NCBI GenBank assembly: GCA_963797115.1
Contig: CAWCOH010000001.1
Span: 868,001-932,000, forward strand
From: AP-15 sp963797115
Lineage (GTDB): Bacteria; Pseudomonadota; Alphaproteobacteria; ATCC43930; CGMCC-115725
DNA length: 64,000 bases
Direction: 5' to 3'
Positions 50,644 through 60,252 of this stretch are shown one piece after another. The notes below the pieces were generated by a model. It made no database searches. It had not been told where the DNA came from and worked only from the letters and a program-made list of their open reading frames with translations. A program made the position numbers and the translations under genes. The stretch's first letter is position 1. Each line of letters begins with the position of its first letter.

Positions 50644-50943
50644 ATGTCCGCCGACGACACCCTCCTCACCGCAGCCGAACGCTAGGACTTTCGCACCATC
50701 GCGGCCGAGATCATCCCGGCGAGCGCCGAATACGGCGTGCCTGGCGCGGATGATCCGGCAATCCAGGCCGACATTCCGGCGCTCGACCAGCTCGCGCGCC
50801 GGCAAGCAATGGCATTGGAATTGCGCGGTCGGCGGGGCGGCGGCGACGCTGACCCGCCTCAGCTTGCAATGTTATTATCGCGACGATCGCCTCGTCCGCT
50901 CGTCGAGCGAAGGGCACAGCACAAATCGCCAGCGAGGAAGTAG
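50644..50943 (+). pseudogene. gluconate 2-dehydrogenase subunit 3-like remnant
   Basis: ATG 50644, 8 bases after the GMC remnant, reads MSADDTLLTAAER and TAG (50683), then DFRTIAAEIIPASAEYGVPG and ADDPAIQADIPALDQL in the same frame, and LTRLSLQCYYRDDRLVRS in another. This is the small partner subunit usually encoded beside GMC dehydrogenases. It has a nonsense codon, a frameshift and internal loss. Together with the GMC remnant it is a dead two-gene operon. Confidence 0.6.
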
Positions 50944-51052
50944 GCGCCTTTGCCTCAGCGCGCCATCGGCCTCGCTCCCAGTGTCTCGACATAGAAGGCA
51001 AACGAAAGGTCGCAGTGCCGCACAGACCGGGTGATGTGCTAGACGCTACTGG

Positions 51053-51703
51053 TCATGGTGCCGAGACCTCGTTCCGGCTCTCAAAGGCTCGCAGGAATGT
51101 GGCGACGGCTTGGTCGACCGCGGCGTCAATTCCCTGCTGGTCGATGCCGGCGTCGAGGCGCAACAGGTGGCGGAGCTGGATTTCACCGCGCACCAGCGAC
51201 ACGAACTGCTCGGCGGCAAGCCGGGTATCGGCGAGCGCCAAGCTGCCCGATGCGGTGGTGCTCTTCAGATAGGCCTCGATCTGCAGGCGCTGGCGCTCGG
51301 GCCCGGCATGCCAGAACACTTCGCCGAGCATCGGGAAGCGGGCGACCTCGCCGAGGATGATCCGGTGCAGGGCGATCCCGTCGGGTGACAGGATGAGTTC
51401 GAGGAAACGGCGGCCCAGCACGCTCAGCGAAGCGTGGACGTCTCGGGGATCGAGCTCGTTCGGCGAGAAGCGCGCCAGATAGCGTTCGCATTCGCGTCCG
51501 ACCACCGCACCGAAAAGCTCCTCCTTGCTGGCAAAATGGGCATAAACCGTGGCCTTCGAGACCCCGGCTTCGCGCGCGATCGCGTCCATGCTGACCGCCC
51601 CAAAACCGGCAGCGAGAAAGCTCCGCTTGGCCGCGGCGAGAATGCTCTCCGCCTTGCTGGCCAACGGCCCTTCTTTGCGGCTGATGTTGTCCATCATCAC
51701 CAT
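51053..51703 (-). CDS. TetR-family repressor of the efflux operon
   Basis: 216 residues from ATG 51703 after GGGAGG. The open frame continues 1.3 kb upstream on this strand, but that part is the antisense of the hlyD gene. HTH: SILAAAKRSFLAAGFGAVSM then DAIAREAGVSKATVYAHFAS and KEELFGAVV, followed by a TetR C-terminal ligand domain of the AcrR type (ILGEVARFPMLGEVFW). It is divergent to the HlyD/DHA2 genes, with a palindrome between, so it very likely represses them. Confidence 0.9.
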   Translation of the reverse strand: MVMMDNISRKEGPLASKAESILAAAKRSFLAAGFGAVSMDAIAREAGVSKATVYAHFASKEELFGAVVGRECERYLARFSPNELDPRDVHASLSVLGRRFLELILSPDGIALHRIILGEVARFPMLGEVFWHAGPERQRLQIEAYLKSTTASGSLALADTRLAAEQFVSLVRGEIQLRHLLRLDAGIDQQGIDAAVDQAVATFLRAFESRNEVSAP

Positions 51704-51794
51704 TTTTTGCCTCCCGGCCCCGACCATGCCGGCCTTCGCAGCCACGGCGACGGGCTTGACAGCATTTAGCTGAGCCAACATCTTGGGCGCAAGG

Positions 51795-51815
51795 TGAACT
51801 GAACGGTTTAGTTCA
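51795..51815. promoter_or_regulatory. TetR operator candidate
   Basis: A 21-bp near-palindrome with perfect TGAACT / AGTTCA ends and further symmetric bases inside (18 of 20 paired positions), in the 135-base gap between the divergent tetR and hlyD-type genes. Placement and symmetry fit an operator for both directions. Confidence 0.6.
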
Positions 51816-51838
51816 GGAGCAATACCGGGTGGAAGCGC

Positions 51839-52945
51839 TTGCGCAAGGTCCTGTTCATAATTTTGCCGGTTGTCGTGCTCGCCTCGAGTGTGAGCGGCGG
51901 CTGGTATTGGTGGAATGTTCTGCGCTTCCTGCAGTCCACGGACGATGCCTATGTCCAAAGCGACATCTCGGTAATCAGTCCGAAAGTCGAGGGTTACATA
52001 AAAAAGGTGCGGGTCGCCGATAACCAGGAGGTCAAGGAAGGCCAGATCCTTTTTGTCATCGATGACAGCGACTTCAAGGCCAGGGTTGCCCAAGCAGAAG
52101 CAGCGGTGGCGATCGAGGAGGCGTCGGTTGCGAGCTACGAGAGCCGGCTCAGGCTGCAGCAGGCGATGATCGATCAGGCGGCCGCCTCGGTGATCGCTGC
52201 CGAGGCCGATCTCGCCCGCGAGCAACGGGATTACAAGCGCTACAGCGCGTTGATGTCGAGCGACTATGCCAGCCGGCAACGCTTCGAACAGGCTCAGGCC
52301 GACGCCCGCAAGGCCGAGGCGGGTGCCGCCAAGAGCCGTGCGGCGCACGCGGCCGAGCAGGACCAGCTCGCCGTGCTGCGCTCGCAGCAGCGCGAGGAGC
52401 GGGCCAAGCTCCAGCAGGCCCGCGCCAATCTGCGGCTCGTGCAGAACAACCTCGAACACACGCTGATCCGCGCGCCTATATCCGGGGTTGCCGGCAACCG
52501 CGCCGGCCAAGTTGGCCAGTACGTCAAGGCGGGAACGCAGCTCTTGTCGCTGGTGCCGCTGTCGCCCGTCTATGTCACGGCCAACTTCAAGGAAACGCAG
52601 CTGACCCGGATGCAGCCCGGGCAGTTCGCCGAGGTGTCGGTCGACGCCTACCCGAATGTGACCCTCGACGGCCGTATCGAGAGCTTTGCACCGGCGAGCG
52701 GCGCCGAGTTCAGCCTGTTGCCACCCAACAATGCCACCGGCAATTTCACCAAGATCGTGCAGCGGGTCCCCGTGCGGATCGCGCTGCCGGCGAACAACCC
52801 GCTTGCCGGACGGCTGCGCCCGGGTCTCTCTGTCACGGTGACGATCGACACCAGGAACGCCGGCGACACCAGGAACGCCAGCGAAGGCGACGCGATCGTC
52901 GGTGCCGCGCAGGCGAAGCCGCCGAACACGGCCGTGTCGCAGTGA
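51839..52945 (+). CDS. HlyD/EmrA-type periplasmic adaptor
   Basis: 368 residues from TTG 51839. One N-terminal membrane helix (VLFIILPVVVLASSVSGGWY), then the lipoyl/hairpin architecture: STDDAYVQSDISVISPKVEG, VKEGQILFVIDDSDFKARV, a coiled-coil hairpin (~85-210, EQRDYKRYSALMSSDYASRQ), LEHTLIRAPISGVAGNRAGQ and VYVTANFKETQLTRMQPGQ. These are EmrA marks; it bridges the inner-membrane pump to an outer-membrane channel. The last residues include a short repeat (RNAGDTRNAS). The pump gene overlaps its stop. Confidence 0.9.
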   Translation: MRKVLFIILPVVVLASSVSGGWYWWNVLRFLQSTDDAYVQSDISVISPKVEGYIKKVRVADNQEVKEGQILFVIDDSDFKARVAQAEAAVAIEEASVASYESRLRLQQAMIDQAAASVIAAEADLAREQRDYKRYSALMSSDYASRQRFEQAQADARKAEAGAAKSRAAHAAEQDQLAVLRSQQREERAKLQQARANLRLVQNNLEHTLIRAPISGVAGNRAGQVGQYVKAGTQLLSLVPLSPVYVTANFKETQLTRMQPGQFAEVSVDAYPNVTLDGRIESFAPASGAEFSLLPPNNATGNFTKIVQRVPVRIALPANNPLAGRLRPGLSVTVTIDTRNAGDTRNASEGDAIVGAAQAKPPNTAVSQ

Positions 52946-54594
52946 CCTGGGCGCTGACCGCGTCGCTACGCCGGACGCGGGTGGCGCGGCGTGCGGCCGT
53001 AGCCGAGCCGGCGAAACCGGTAGTTCTGCCGGCCCCTGCCGCCGGCGCACGGCCGGCTCCTGTGCCGAGCTTGCGCGACTGGCTCGGCGTATTGGCGATG
53101 GGCACCGGGCTATTTATGGCGATCATGGACGTCCAGATCGTCACGAGCTCCTTGACCCAGATCCAAGGCGGGCTTTCGGCCAGCGCCGACGAGATCGCTT
53201 GGGTGCAGACGTCCTATCTGGTGGCCGATGTCGTAATGGTGCCACTGTCCGGGATGATGTCGCGGCTGTTATCGACGCGCATCCTGTTCGTAACCGCCGC
53301 GCTGGGCTTTACCGGGGCGAGCGTGCTGTGCGCCACAGCCTCCAGCCTCGGGCAGATGATCGTCTATCGCGCGATGCAGGGGTTCTGCGGCGGAGCAATC
53401 ACCCCGACGGTGTGGCCAGTCGTCTATAGCAGGTTCCGCGGGCGGCAACTCGCGACCCTGATCGCGATCATCTCGGTTATCCTCAGCATGTCGTCGACCT
53501 TGGGTCCGACGATCGGCGGCTATCTGACCGACACCTTTTCCTGGCATTGGCTGTTTCTCGTCAACATCGTGCCCGGCATCGCCGTTGCCGTCACTGTGTG
53601 GCTGACAATCGACATCGACAAGCCCGAGCTGTCGCTGCTGCGCCATTTCGATCTCTGCGGGCTCATACTGATGGCGCTGTTTCTCGGCTGTCTCCAGTAT
53701 GCGCTCCAGGAAGGCCCGCGCTGGGATTGGCTGGCCGACGAGACGATCCGCGCCGCCGTCGTCGTTTCGGGCATTGCATCGGTCTTCTTTTTCTGGCGGG
53801 TGCTGACCTATCACCAGCCGATCGTCGATGTGCGCGCCTTCCTGAACCGCAACTTCGCGCTTGGCACTTTTTTCACATTTACGATCGGCATCGGGATGTA
53901 CGGCACCACCTACCTGGTCCCGTTGTTCTTGGCACAGATCCGCGGCTACAGCGCGCTGCAGATCGGCCTGACCGTCGTCGTCGTCGGCCTCGTCACGATG
54001 GCGATGTCGCCGGCCAGCACGTATATGGCGCGCAAGCTCGATCTGCGCGTGATGCTGTCGATCGGCTTGGGCCTCTTCGCCTTCTCGATGTATCTGACGG
54101 CCACGCTGACCAATCAGACCGGCTTCTGGGAGCTGTTCGTGCCCCAGGCGGTCCGCGGCCTCGGATTGATCTGCTGTTATCTACCGGCCAACCTGATCGC
54201 GCTCGGCTCGTTGTCACCCGACAAGATGAGAAACGCTGCCGGTCTCTACAACCTCACCCGCGATTTCGGCGGTGCGATCGGCTTAGCGACGATCGGCACG
54301 GTGATGAACGATCGGCTGCATTTTCACTGGAACCGGCTGATCGAAGACATCAACCCGGCGCGCCAGGCGGTGCAGCATTACCTGGACATGCAGTCGGGCC
54401 ACTTCGAGGCGCTAATCCCCGGGGATGCCCACCGCGCGGCGATCGGGATGCTCGCCAACCTGGTGCAGCGTGAGGCGCTGGTGCTAACCTACAACGACGC
54501 GTTGATGCTGATCGGCGGGGTCTTCGTCGCCGCCCTCTTTCTCATGCCGCTCGTCCGCCGCCCGCGCACGACCCCGGTCTCCCCTGACCATTGA
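52942..54594 (+). CDS. DHA2-family MFS drug exporter (EmrB-like)
   Basis: 550 residues from GTG 52942, overlapping the adaptor stop by 4 bases. 14 predicted helices. LFMAIMDVQIVTSSLTQIQG (motif D1), SASADEIAWVQTSYLVADVV, PLSGMMSRLLSTRILFVTAA (motif A), MQGFCGGAITPTVWPVVYSR (motif C region), STLGPTIGGYLTDTFSWHWL and FLVNIVPGIAVAVTVW. It is the EmrB-type proton-driven exporter; with the adaptor and TetR it makes a typical drug-efflux operon. An outer-membrane partner is not encoded here. Confidence 0.92.
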   Translation: MTWALTASLRRTRVARRAAVAEPAKPVVLPAPAAGARPAPVPSLRDWLGVLAMGTGLFMAIMDVQIVTSSLTQIQGGLSASADEIAWVQTSYLVADVVMVPLSGMMSRLLSTRILFVTAALGFTGASVLCATASSLGQMIVYRAMQGFCGGAITPTVWPVVYSRFRGRQLATLIAIISVILSMSSTLGPTIGGYLTDTFSWHWLFLVNIVPGIAVAVTVWLTIDIDKPELSLLRHFDLCGLILMALFLGCLQYALQEGPRWDWLADETIRAAVVVSGIASVFFFWRVLTYHQPIVDVRAFLNRNFALGTFFTFTIGIGMYGTTYLVPLFLAQIRGYSALQIGLTVVVVGLVTMAMSPASTYMARKLDLRVMLSIGLGLFAFSMYLTATLTNQTGFWELFVPQAVRGLGLICCYLPANLIALGSLSPDKMRNAAGLYNLTRDFGGAIGLATIGTVMNDRLHFHWNRLIEDINPARQAVQHYLDMQSGHFEALIPGDAHRAAIGMLANLVQREALVLTYNDALMLIGGVFVAALFLMPLVRRPRTTPVSPDH

Positions 54595-54939
54595 CGGATC
54601 GCGATCGCCGCAGCCGCTTGACATTGACCCTCCCCAGCCCCCTTCGCGGACATGATCACGCTGCACGAGCATCTCCGCCTCGGCAGCTACTGCCCCCGCG
54701 ATCGCGCCGGGCCCCAACAACTAATGCGCTGAGTGACGGCACGATAATCGGCTTTCGATGAACATCGGTGAAACAGGGTAGACCGGGGCGAGCAGATCGC
54801 GGGCTTCGCCGAAGCAGCGCACGGGACGGGCTGCTGACCGTCGCCTGCCATCGCGCTTAGCCCGTCCTCACTCTCTCGACCGCTGGCGTGATCGGCTGGC
54901 TCGTGCGGAAAGCCGACGATCCGCTGCTTGGCGGATGGC
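54595..54939. other. gap after the efflux operon
   Basis: 345 bases without a recognisable gene on either strand. From about 54940 the sequence belongs to the direct repeat that precedes amidohydrolase copies A and B. Confidence 0.35.
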
Positions 54940-55207
54940 GGCTTCGCGCCGGCTCCGGCCGTTCGCATGACAACCGGCTCGGCCCCGGTGGACACTGGGC
55001 CAACCTGGACGGCAGCCGGGCACGGACCACCAACCCCGCTCACCTTGACGGCGATGGGCCGATTGCCAAAGGTGCTGCCCGCGATTAGAGGTCAGAAAGG
55101 AGACGCCGATGCTGCCGCTGGTTCTCTCGTCTGACTTTCACGTGTTCGAGCCGCCCGATTTGTGGCAGACGCGCATCGATAGGGCGTTCCGCGATCGTGC
55201 GCCGCGG
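54940..55207 (+). repeat. direct repeat, copy 1 (second copy 57590-57866)
   Basis: About 270 bases running up to and into amidohydrolase copy A match the stretch before and into copy B: scattered differences at first, then nearly identical over GCGATTAGAGGTCAGAAAGG and the first 30 codons. The repeat includes the ribosome-binding site (AAAGGAG) and probably the promoter. Confidence 0.8.
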
Positions 55208-55545
55208 GGGGTACGACCCCGAGCAACACCTCGAGGACATGGCGCTCGGCTAACTCGCCGAGTTTTGCCGCACGGATCCCGCCCGATTGAAGGGCATCGC
55301 GATGACCGACTGGACAACGTCGAGGACGGGATCAAGGAGCTGGAACGCGGCGCACGTCTGGGTCTCTCGGGTGCCATGATCACCGAGTATCCAGCCGAGG
55401 ACCGGCGCTACGACCACCCCGAGTACGAGCCGTTCTGGGCTACCGCGGCACTCGACCTGCCGCTGAGCCTGCACACCGCGACGCGACAGCAGGGCAAGAT
55501 CCGCGGGACCCGTCCGGGACGCTGCGCGACAGGGAAGCCCCTCGG
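55109..55545 (+). pseudogene. amidohydrolase copy A, internally deleted
   Basis: MLPLVLSSDFHVFEPPDLWQ and 30 codons match copy B, then sequence is missing between two CCGCGG sites (146 bp compared with B), followed by a second loss that removes DGVAGEV to YNDWL. The frame recovers at DNVEDGIKELERGARLGLSG, ITEYPAEDRRYDHPEYEPFW and SLHTATRQQGKIRG and is lost again near 55530. No catalytic C-terminus remains. Confidence 0.8.
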
Positions 55546-55773
55546 CCAATTTCTCCGCCCCGCCAATTCTGTCATTCCAATCCGCGGGTCCGACCCGCGG
55601 AGAAACAATCTCGCGCCGGAGCGCGCTCATCCGTCGAGACTGCTTCGGCGCGCAATGCGCTTCTCGCAATCGGAAGCCGCGGTAATGTCCCGAGTTTCTA
55701 AGTTAAGCTAATACGGTTGAGCTTGCCGGGCGCGCGCCGGTCAACTCACACCACCGTAAGCGCAGGGGGACTT

Positions 55774-57576
55774 ATGCGTTTCAAATCACGCAAAGTCGGC
55801 GGGTACCAAGTCTTCGCGGTAACCGGGATCGACACCGTATCCTTCGGCATCGCGGCAGATCTTACTACCGCCGCGGGCCTTCTCGGCTTTGCCATCGAGC
55901 GCGAGGACCCAGTCAAGAACGAGCGCTACTTCATGTTTGGGTTCAAGGTCTTCAGGGAGGTCTACCCAACCCCGCCCGGGATCTGAGCGTGCGGACCTAC
56001 GACCAGCCGGTGCAGAGCTTTGTCTGGGACGATTTCACCGCCAAGCCCGGCCAGCGCTTTACCTATAGGTTTCATCCGCTTAAGGGGAGGCCAAAGAACC
56101 TCGATCGCAGCAGCGAGCCGATCCCGATTACAGTGGAAACCGAACCGCTCACCGCGGGTGCGCATGACGTCTATTTCAACCGCGGCGTCGCCAGCAGCCA
56201 GGCCTATACGCGCGAGTTCAAAAACCAGCAGCCCGACAAGATTGTCGACGCCGCCGAGCGGGCGCGCGCTTACCAGTGGCTGAGCCGGAGGCTCGACGAA
56301 AAATTGTTTGAGTTCATCGATGCCGCCGGGCGCGGCGACACCCTGTTGGGGGCCTTTTACGAGTTTCGCTATCGCCCCGCCGCCGACCGGCTCAAAGCCG
56401 CTCTCGACCGCGGCGTAAATGTAAAGCTGGTCCTCGACGGCAAGGACAATGGCTACACCGACCGGCAAGGCAATGAGCACAAGGCGTTCCCGCTGACCGA
56501 CAACGAGAATATGGTCCGCAACTCCGGGCTGCCCTCAGCAGCGATCATCTGGCGGAAGAAGAACCCGGATGCCATTGCCCACAACAAGTTTCTGGTCCTG
56601 CTGAAGGGAGCCGCCGAGACGCCGGAGGCTGTCTGGACCGGGTCGACCAACCTCTCCGACGGCGGGATCCACGGCCAGACCAATGTCGGCCATTGGGTCC
56701 GCGATGCCAATGTGGCGTCAGCCTTCCACAATTACTGGGCGGTGCTCGAACAGGACCTCGGCAAAACCGCCACGGCCACGCGGGCCCAGAACACGGCGGC
56801 GATAAAGGCGAACCGGGACGCCGTCGAGGCCCTGGGCGTCGTACCCGCCGATTGGAAGGCGATCCCGCGAGGGACCACCCCGGTGTTCAGCCCGCGTTCT
56901 GGCGGCTCGGTGCTTGACATGTACGCCGCCATGTTGGACGAGTCCGCGGATGCCGGATGCGTGACCCTCGCCTTTGGGATCAGCGATGTGTTCAAGTCGC
57001 GGCTGGTCGATAATCCCGCGGCCGGCCCGCTGCTTTTTCTGCTGCTGGAAAAGCGGGATCAGCCCCGTCCCAATTCCAATAAACCGTTCAAGCCGCTGGG
57101 CGCGCGGCAGAACATCTACGCCGCGTGGGGATCCTACCTGAAAGATCCGCTCTACCAATGGACGCGCGAGACCAACGCCGGCCGGCTGCAGCTCAATACC
57201 CATGTGAGCTACATTCACTCGAAATTCCTGCTTAAGGACCCGCTGAGCAACGACCCGATCGTGGTGACCGGCTCAGCCAACTTTTCGCAGCCCTCGACCA
57301 ACGACAATGACGAGAACATGCTGCTGATCCGCGGCGACCAGCGCGCGGCCGACATCTATTTCACCGAATTCAATCGGCTCTTTTTTCACTATTATTTCCG
57401 CTCTGTTCAAGAAGCTACGCACTGCCGGCTCCGCCCCGATCGGTTCAACCGCCGCGGACGGCGGCGGCTTGTTTCTCGATCCGACCGACGGCTGGCTGCA
57501 AAAATACGCCCCCGGAACCTTCCGCTCAAAACGCGTGGCAATGTTCGAAGCAATGCAGCCCGCCGTCACGCTTTAA
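55774..57576 (+). pseudogene. phospholipase D-like protein broken by two frameshifts
   Basis: ATG 55774 after AGGGGGA starts RFKSRKVGGYQVFAVTGIDT and stops at 55984 (PTPPGI). The protein goes on in another frame from about 55989 (VRTYDQPVQSFVWDDFTAKP) through two PLDc_2-type domains with HxK motifs AHNKFLVLLKG and IHSKFLLKDPL, each followed by a GSTNLSDGG or GSANFSQPS strand. A third frame after FRSV (about 57405) carries the proper end LFLDPTDGWLQKYAPGTF, stop at 57574. An almost complete ~595-residue gene with two lesions. The open part (55989-57629) would give 546 residues, with a foreign tail. It lies between amidohydrolase copies A and B. Confidence 0.75.
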
Positions 57577-57589
57577 GGGGCAAGGGGTG

Positions 57590-57866
57590 GGCAATGGCGC
57601 CTTCGCGCCGGTTCTGGCTGTTCGCGTAACAGCGAGGCTCGGCCGGCTGGGCTCTAAGCCGACCTTGAAGACCGCCGGGCACGGATCACCAACCGCGCTC
57701 ACCTTGACGGCGATGGGCCGGTTGCCAAAGGTGCAGCCCGCGATTAGAGGTCAGAAAGGAGACGCCGATGCTGCCGCTGGTTCTCTCATCCGACTCTCAC
57801 GTGTTCGAACCGCCAGATCTATGGCAGACCCGCATCGATAGGGCGTTCCGCGATCGTGCGCCGCGG
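57590..57866 (+). repeat. direct repeat, copy 2
   Basis: Second copy of the repeat at 54940-55207. It forms the upstream region and first ~33 codons of the intact amidohydrolase copy B. Confidence 0.8.
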
Positions 57867-58919
57867 ATCGAGCGGATCAACGGCGGCGACCACGTCGTCG
57901 TCGAGGCGGATCAAATCCTCTCCGGGATCGGCCTCATCTCGAACGCCGGCGCACGGTTCGTGGCCCCTGAGACGATCTCCGCCCAGGGGCGCTTTGAAAA
58001 CGTGCACCGCGGGGGGTACGACCCCGAGCAGCATCTCGAGGACATGGCGCTCGATGGGGTGGCCGGTGAAGTCCTCTATCCCTCGCAAGGGCTCTTTTAC
58101 TTCAAGATAGCGGACCCGCTGCTGATGTCCGCCATCTTTCGCGCGTACAACGACTGGCTCACCGAGTTCTGCCGCACCGATCCCGCCCGATTGAAGGGCA
58201 TCGCGATGATCAACCTCGACGACGTCGAGGACGGGCTCCGTGAGCTGGAGCGAGCCGCCCGTCTGGGCCTCTCCGGTGCGATGATCACCGAATATCCAGC
58301 CGAGGACCGGCGCTACGACCAACCCGAATACGAGCCGTTTTGGGCCGCCGCCGCAGCACTCGACCTGCCGCTGAGCCTGCACACCGCGACGCGACGGCAG
58401 GGCAAGATCCGCGGGGCCGGTCCCGGAACGCTGCGCGACGCCAGCAGCCGCGCGACGAAGGCGTTCTATCCGGCGCTGTCGCTGTGCGACATGATCTTCT
58501 CCGGCGTCTTCGAGCGTCACCCCCGCCTGACGCTGGCGATCGTCGAGTTCGAGCTGGCCTGGGCCCCCAATGTGCTCACCTCTATGGATTACACGTATCG
58601 CGAGCGCCACGGCGAGGCGATTTACCGGTTCAAGAACGGCATGCTCCCGAGCGACTTCTTCCGCCGCAACGCCGTCTTGAGCTTTCAGGAGGACGCAATC
58701 GGCATTCGCCTGCGCGACGTCATCGGCGTCGACAACATGATGTGGGGCTCGGACTATCCGCACAGCGAGTTGACGTTTCCGCAATCGCGCAAGATCCTGG
58801 CCGAGATCCTGGAGGGCGTGCCGGCCGACGAACAAGCCAAGATCATGGGCGGCAACACCGCCCGCGTGTACAATTTCGACGTGGCGAGACTGACGTGTTC
58901 CAGTGCAGTTGCGGAGTGA
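57768..58919 (+). CDS. amidohydrolase-family protein, copy B (intact)
   Basis: 383 residues, ATG after AAAGGAGACGCCG. Amidohydrolase 2 group: SSDSHVFEPPDLW (the DxH strand has Ser-Asp-Ser-His), HLEDMALDGVAGEVLYPSQG, YNDWLTEFCRTDPARLKGIA, LPLSLHTATRRQGK (His), ERHPRLTLAIVEFELAWAPN and MMWGSDYPHSELTFPQS (catalytic Asp). The family holds metal-dependent hydrolases and decarboxylases; substrate unknown. Three other copies or fragments lie within 9 kb. This is the only one with a full-length frame. Confidence 0.88.
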   Translation: MLPLVLSSDSHVFEPPDLWQTRIDRAFRDRAPRIERINGGDHVVVEADQILSGIGLISNAGARFVAPETISAQGRFENVHRGGYDPEQHLEDMALDGVAGEVLYPSQGLFYFKIADPLLMSAIFRAYNDWLTEFCRTDPARLKGIAMINLDDVEDGLRELERAARLGLSGAMITEYPAEDRRYDQPEYEPFWAAAAALDLPLSLHTATRRQGKIRGAGPGTLRDASSRATKAFYPALSLCDMIFSGVFERHPRLTLAIVEFELAWAPNVLTSMDYTYRERHGEAIYRFKNGMLPSDFFRRNAVLSFQEDAIGIRLRDVIGVDNMMWGSDYPHSELTFPQSRKILAEILEGVPADEQAKIMGGNTARVYNFDVARLTCSSAVAE

Positions 58920-58965
58920 TCTCAATGAATCTTCAAGTCAACTGGGAAGAACCGGAAACAGCAAG

Positions 58966-59158
58966 CGTAGGGCGGGTTAGCGAAGCGTAACCCGCCGAAT
59001 GAGTTTGCACCGCTGCGACGGCTGGCGGATCACCTTGTGCTCATCCGCCCTACGAATCGCTAGTTGCAGCAATGTAGGGTGGGTTGAGCTACGAGCAAAA
59101 CCCACAAACCCGGGACCGGAGACGATGGGTTTCACTTTCCTTCAACCCATCTTACGCT
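58966..59158. repeat. two REP-like palindromic elements
   Basis: 58966-59055 begins CGTAGGGCGG and ends with its complement CCGCCCTACG, with two inner hairpins (GGCGGGTTA/TAACCCGCC; GGCGGAT/ATCCGCC). 59073-59158 has the related ends GTAGGGTGGGTTGA and AACCCATCTTAC. Such elements are common between genes in many proteobacteria. They fill most of the gap between copy B and the HNH-like gene. Confidence 0.7.
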
Positions 59159-59223
59159 TGCTGTGTACGATCTCATCTTTTGGATTTTGATCGTCGGAAT
59201 TCATGAGGGCGCCCCCGCTCGAT

Positions 59224-60066
59224 ATGGCGACTAAGCCAAGAAGAGCCAATCTCAAACCTCCTGGCAAGTGCGTGTTCTGCGAACGCGGTGGCCTTACCAA
59301 AGAGCATATGTGGGCCGGCTGGCTAAGAAATTATATTGACAGAACTATGGAGGAGCACCGCATCGGATCAACTCTCATATTCCCCGCTAACCGAGAAGAA
59401 TTTATCGAACGACACACTGGAGATCCCCATAGCCGCAAAATCCGATGCGTTTGCCGAGAATGTAATAACGGCTGGATGAGCCAAGTCCAAACGAGCGTAA
59501 AGCCGTTCCTGGTTCCTATGCTGATTGGCCAAGGAATTGGACTTCACAGGAATGGTCAAACGACAGTTGCAGCATGGGCATCAACGATGGTCATGGTTGC
59601 CGAGTTTTTAGATCGAGGGAAGATTGCCATCCCTCAGGTCGACAGAGCCTTTCTATACGAGAAAAGGCGACCACCATCGCATTGGAGAATTTGGGTTGGG
59701 CGGCATCGACGAAAATTGCATCCGTTATACACTCACAACATTTTACCTTTTGTTTCCAAAGAGGAATTCGAGAGAATTCCGCGTGGAACGATGGGAGAGG
59801 CCAACACGCAGACCTCGACGATATGCCTTGGCGAGCATCTCATCATTCACGTCATGAGTTCCCGTGTTGCCCGAAGTATCGTTCGACGCTGGAGCCTTCC
59901 ACCGATCATCGATCTGCGGATGGCCCAGATCTGGCCCGTGCGGAGGAGTTTGGTTATGTGGCCGCCGTCCGGAGCGCCTCTTGACGATATCGAGATCGAC
60001 CTTCTTGCTCAGCAATTCCTCTCCCGGGTTGAGACTGTCGCTCGGCGAGCGGGGATCATCTGCTGA
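59224..60066 (+). CDS. HNH-endonuclease-like protein of unknown function
   Basis: 280 residues from ATG 59224. Near the N-terminus KCVFCERGGLTKEHMWAGWL and about 45 residues later RCVCRECNNGWM form a Cys-Cys-His...Cys-Cys-Asn pattern like a treble-clef HNH nuclease. The rest (~100-280) has no motif I know. Codon use is clearly more AT-rich than in the neighbours, which points to recent transfer. Proteins like this occur in genomic islands and near defence genes, but I cannot assign a role. Confidence 0.65.
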   Translation: MATKPRRANLKPPGKCVFCERGGLTKEHMWAGWLRNYIDRTMEEHRIGSTLIFPANREEFIERHTGDPHSRKIRCVCRECNNGWMSQVQTSVKPFLVPMLIGQGIGLHRNGQTTVAAWASTMVMVAEFLDRGKIAIPQVDRAFLYEKRRPPSHWRIWVGRHRRKLHPLYTHNILPFVSKEEFERIPRGTMGEANTQTSTICLGEHLIIHVMSSRVARSIVRRWSLPPIIDLRMAQIWPVRRSLVMWPPSGAPLDDIEIDLLAQQFLSRVETVARRAGIIC

Positions 60067-60252
60067 TGCGCCAGCCTGTCGATCGGCGTCCTCGCCGGAG
60101 TCGCTCTGTTCAGTCTAGTCTAGTGCATAATTGCCGATTCCTGGCATAGCCGGCACCACCGCGAACTGCCAGTTGGCGAGCACGCGAGCGGCGAGCTTCC
60201 CCGCGCCCAACGAGTTAGTCGAACAGCATGCGGATTGCCGCGAGATACTGCG

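Noticed and set aside
51704..53050. A 665-codon open frame on the minus strand opposite the HlyD-type gene
   Set aside because: Only its last 216 codons (TetR) are real; the rest is the antisense of a high-GC coding sequence, with low-complexity Arg/Gly/His composition and no motifs.
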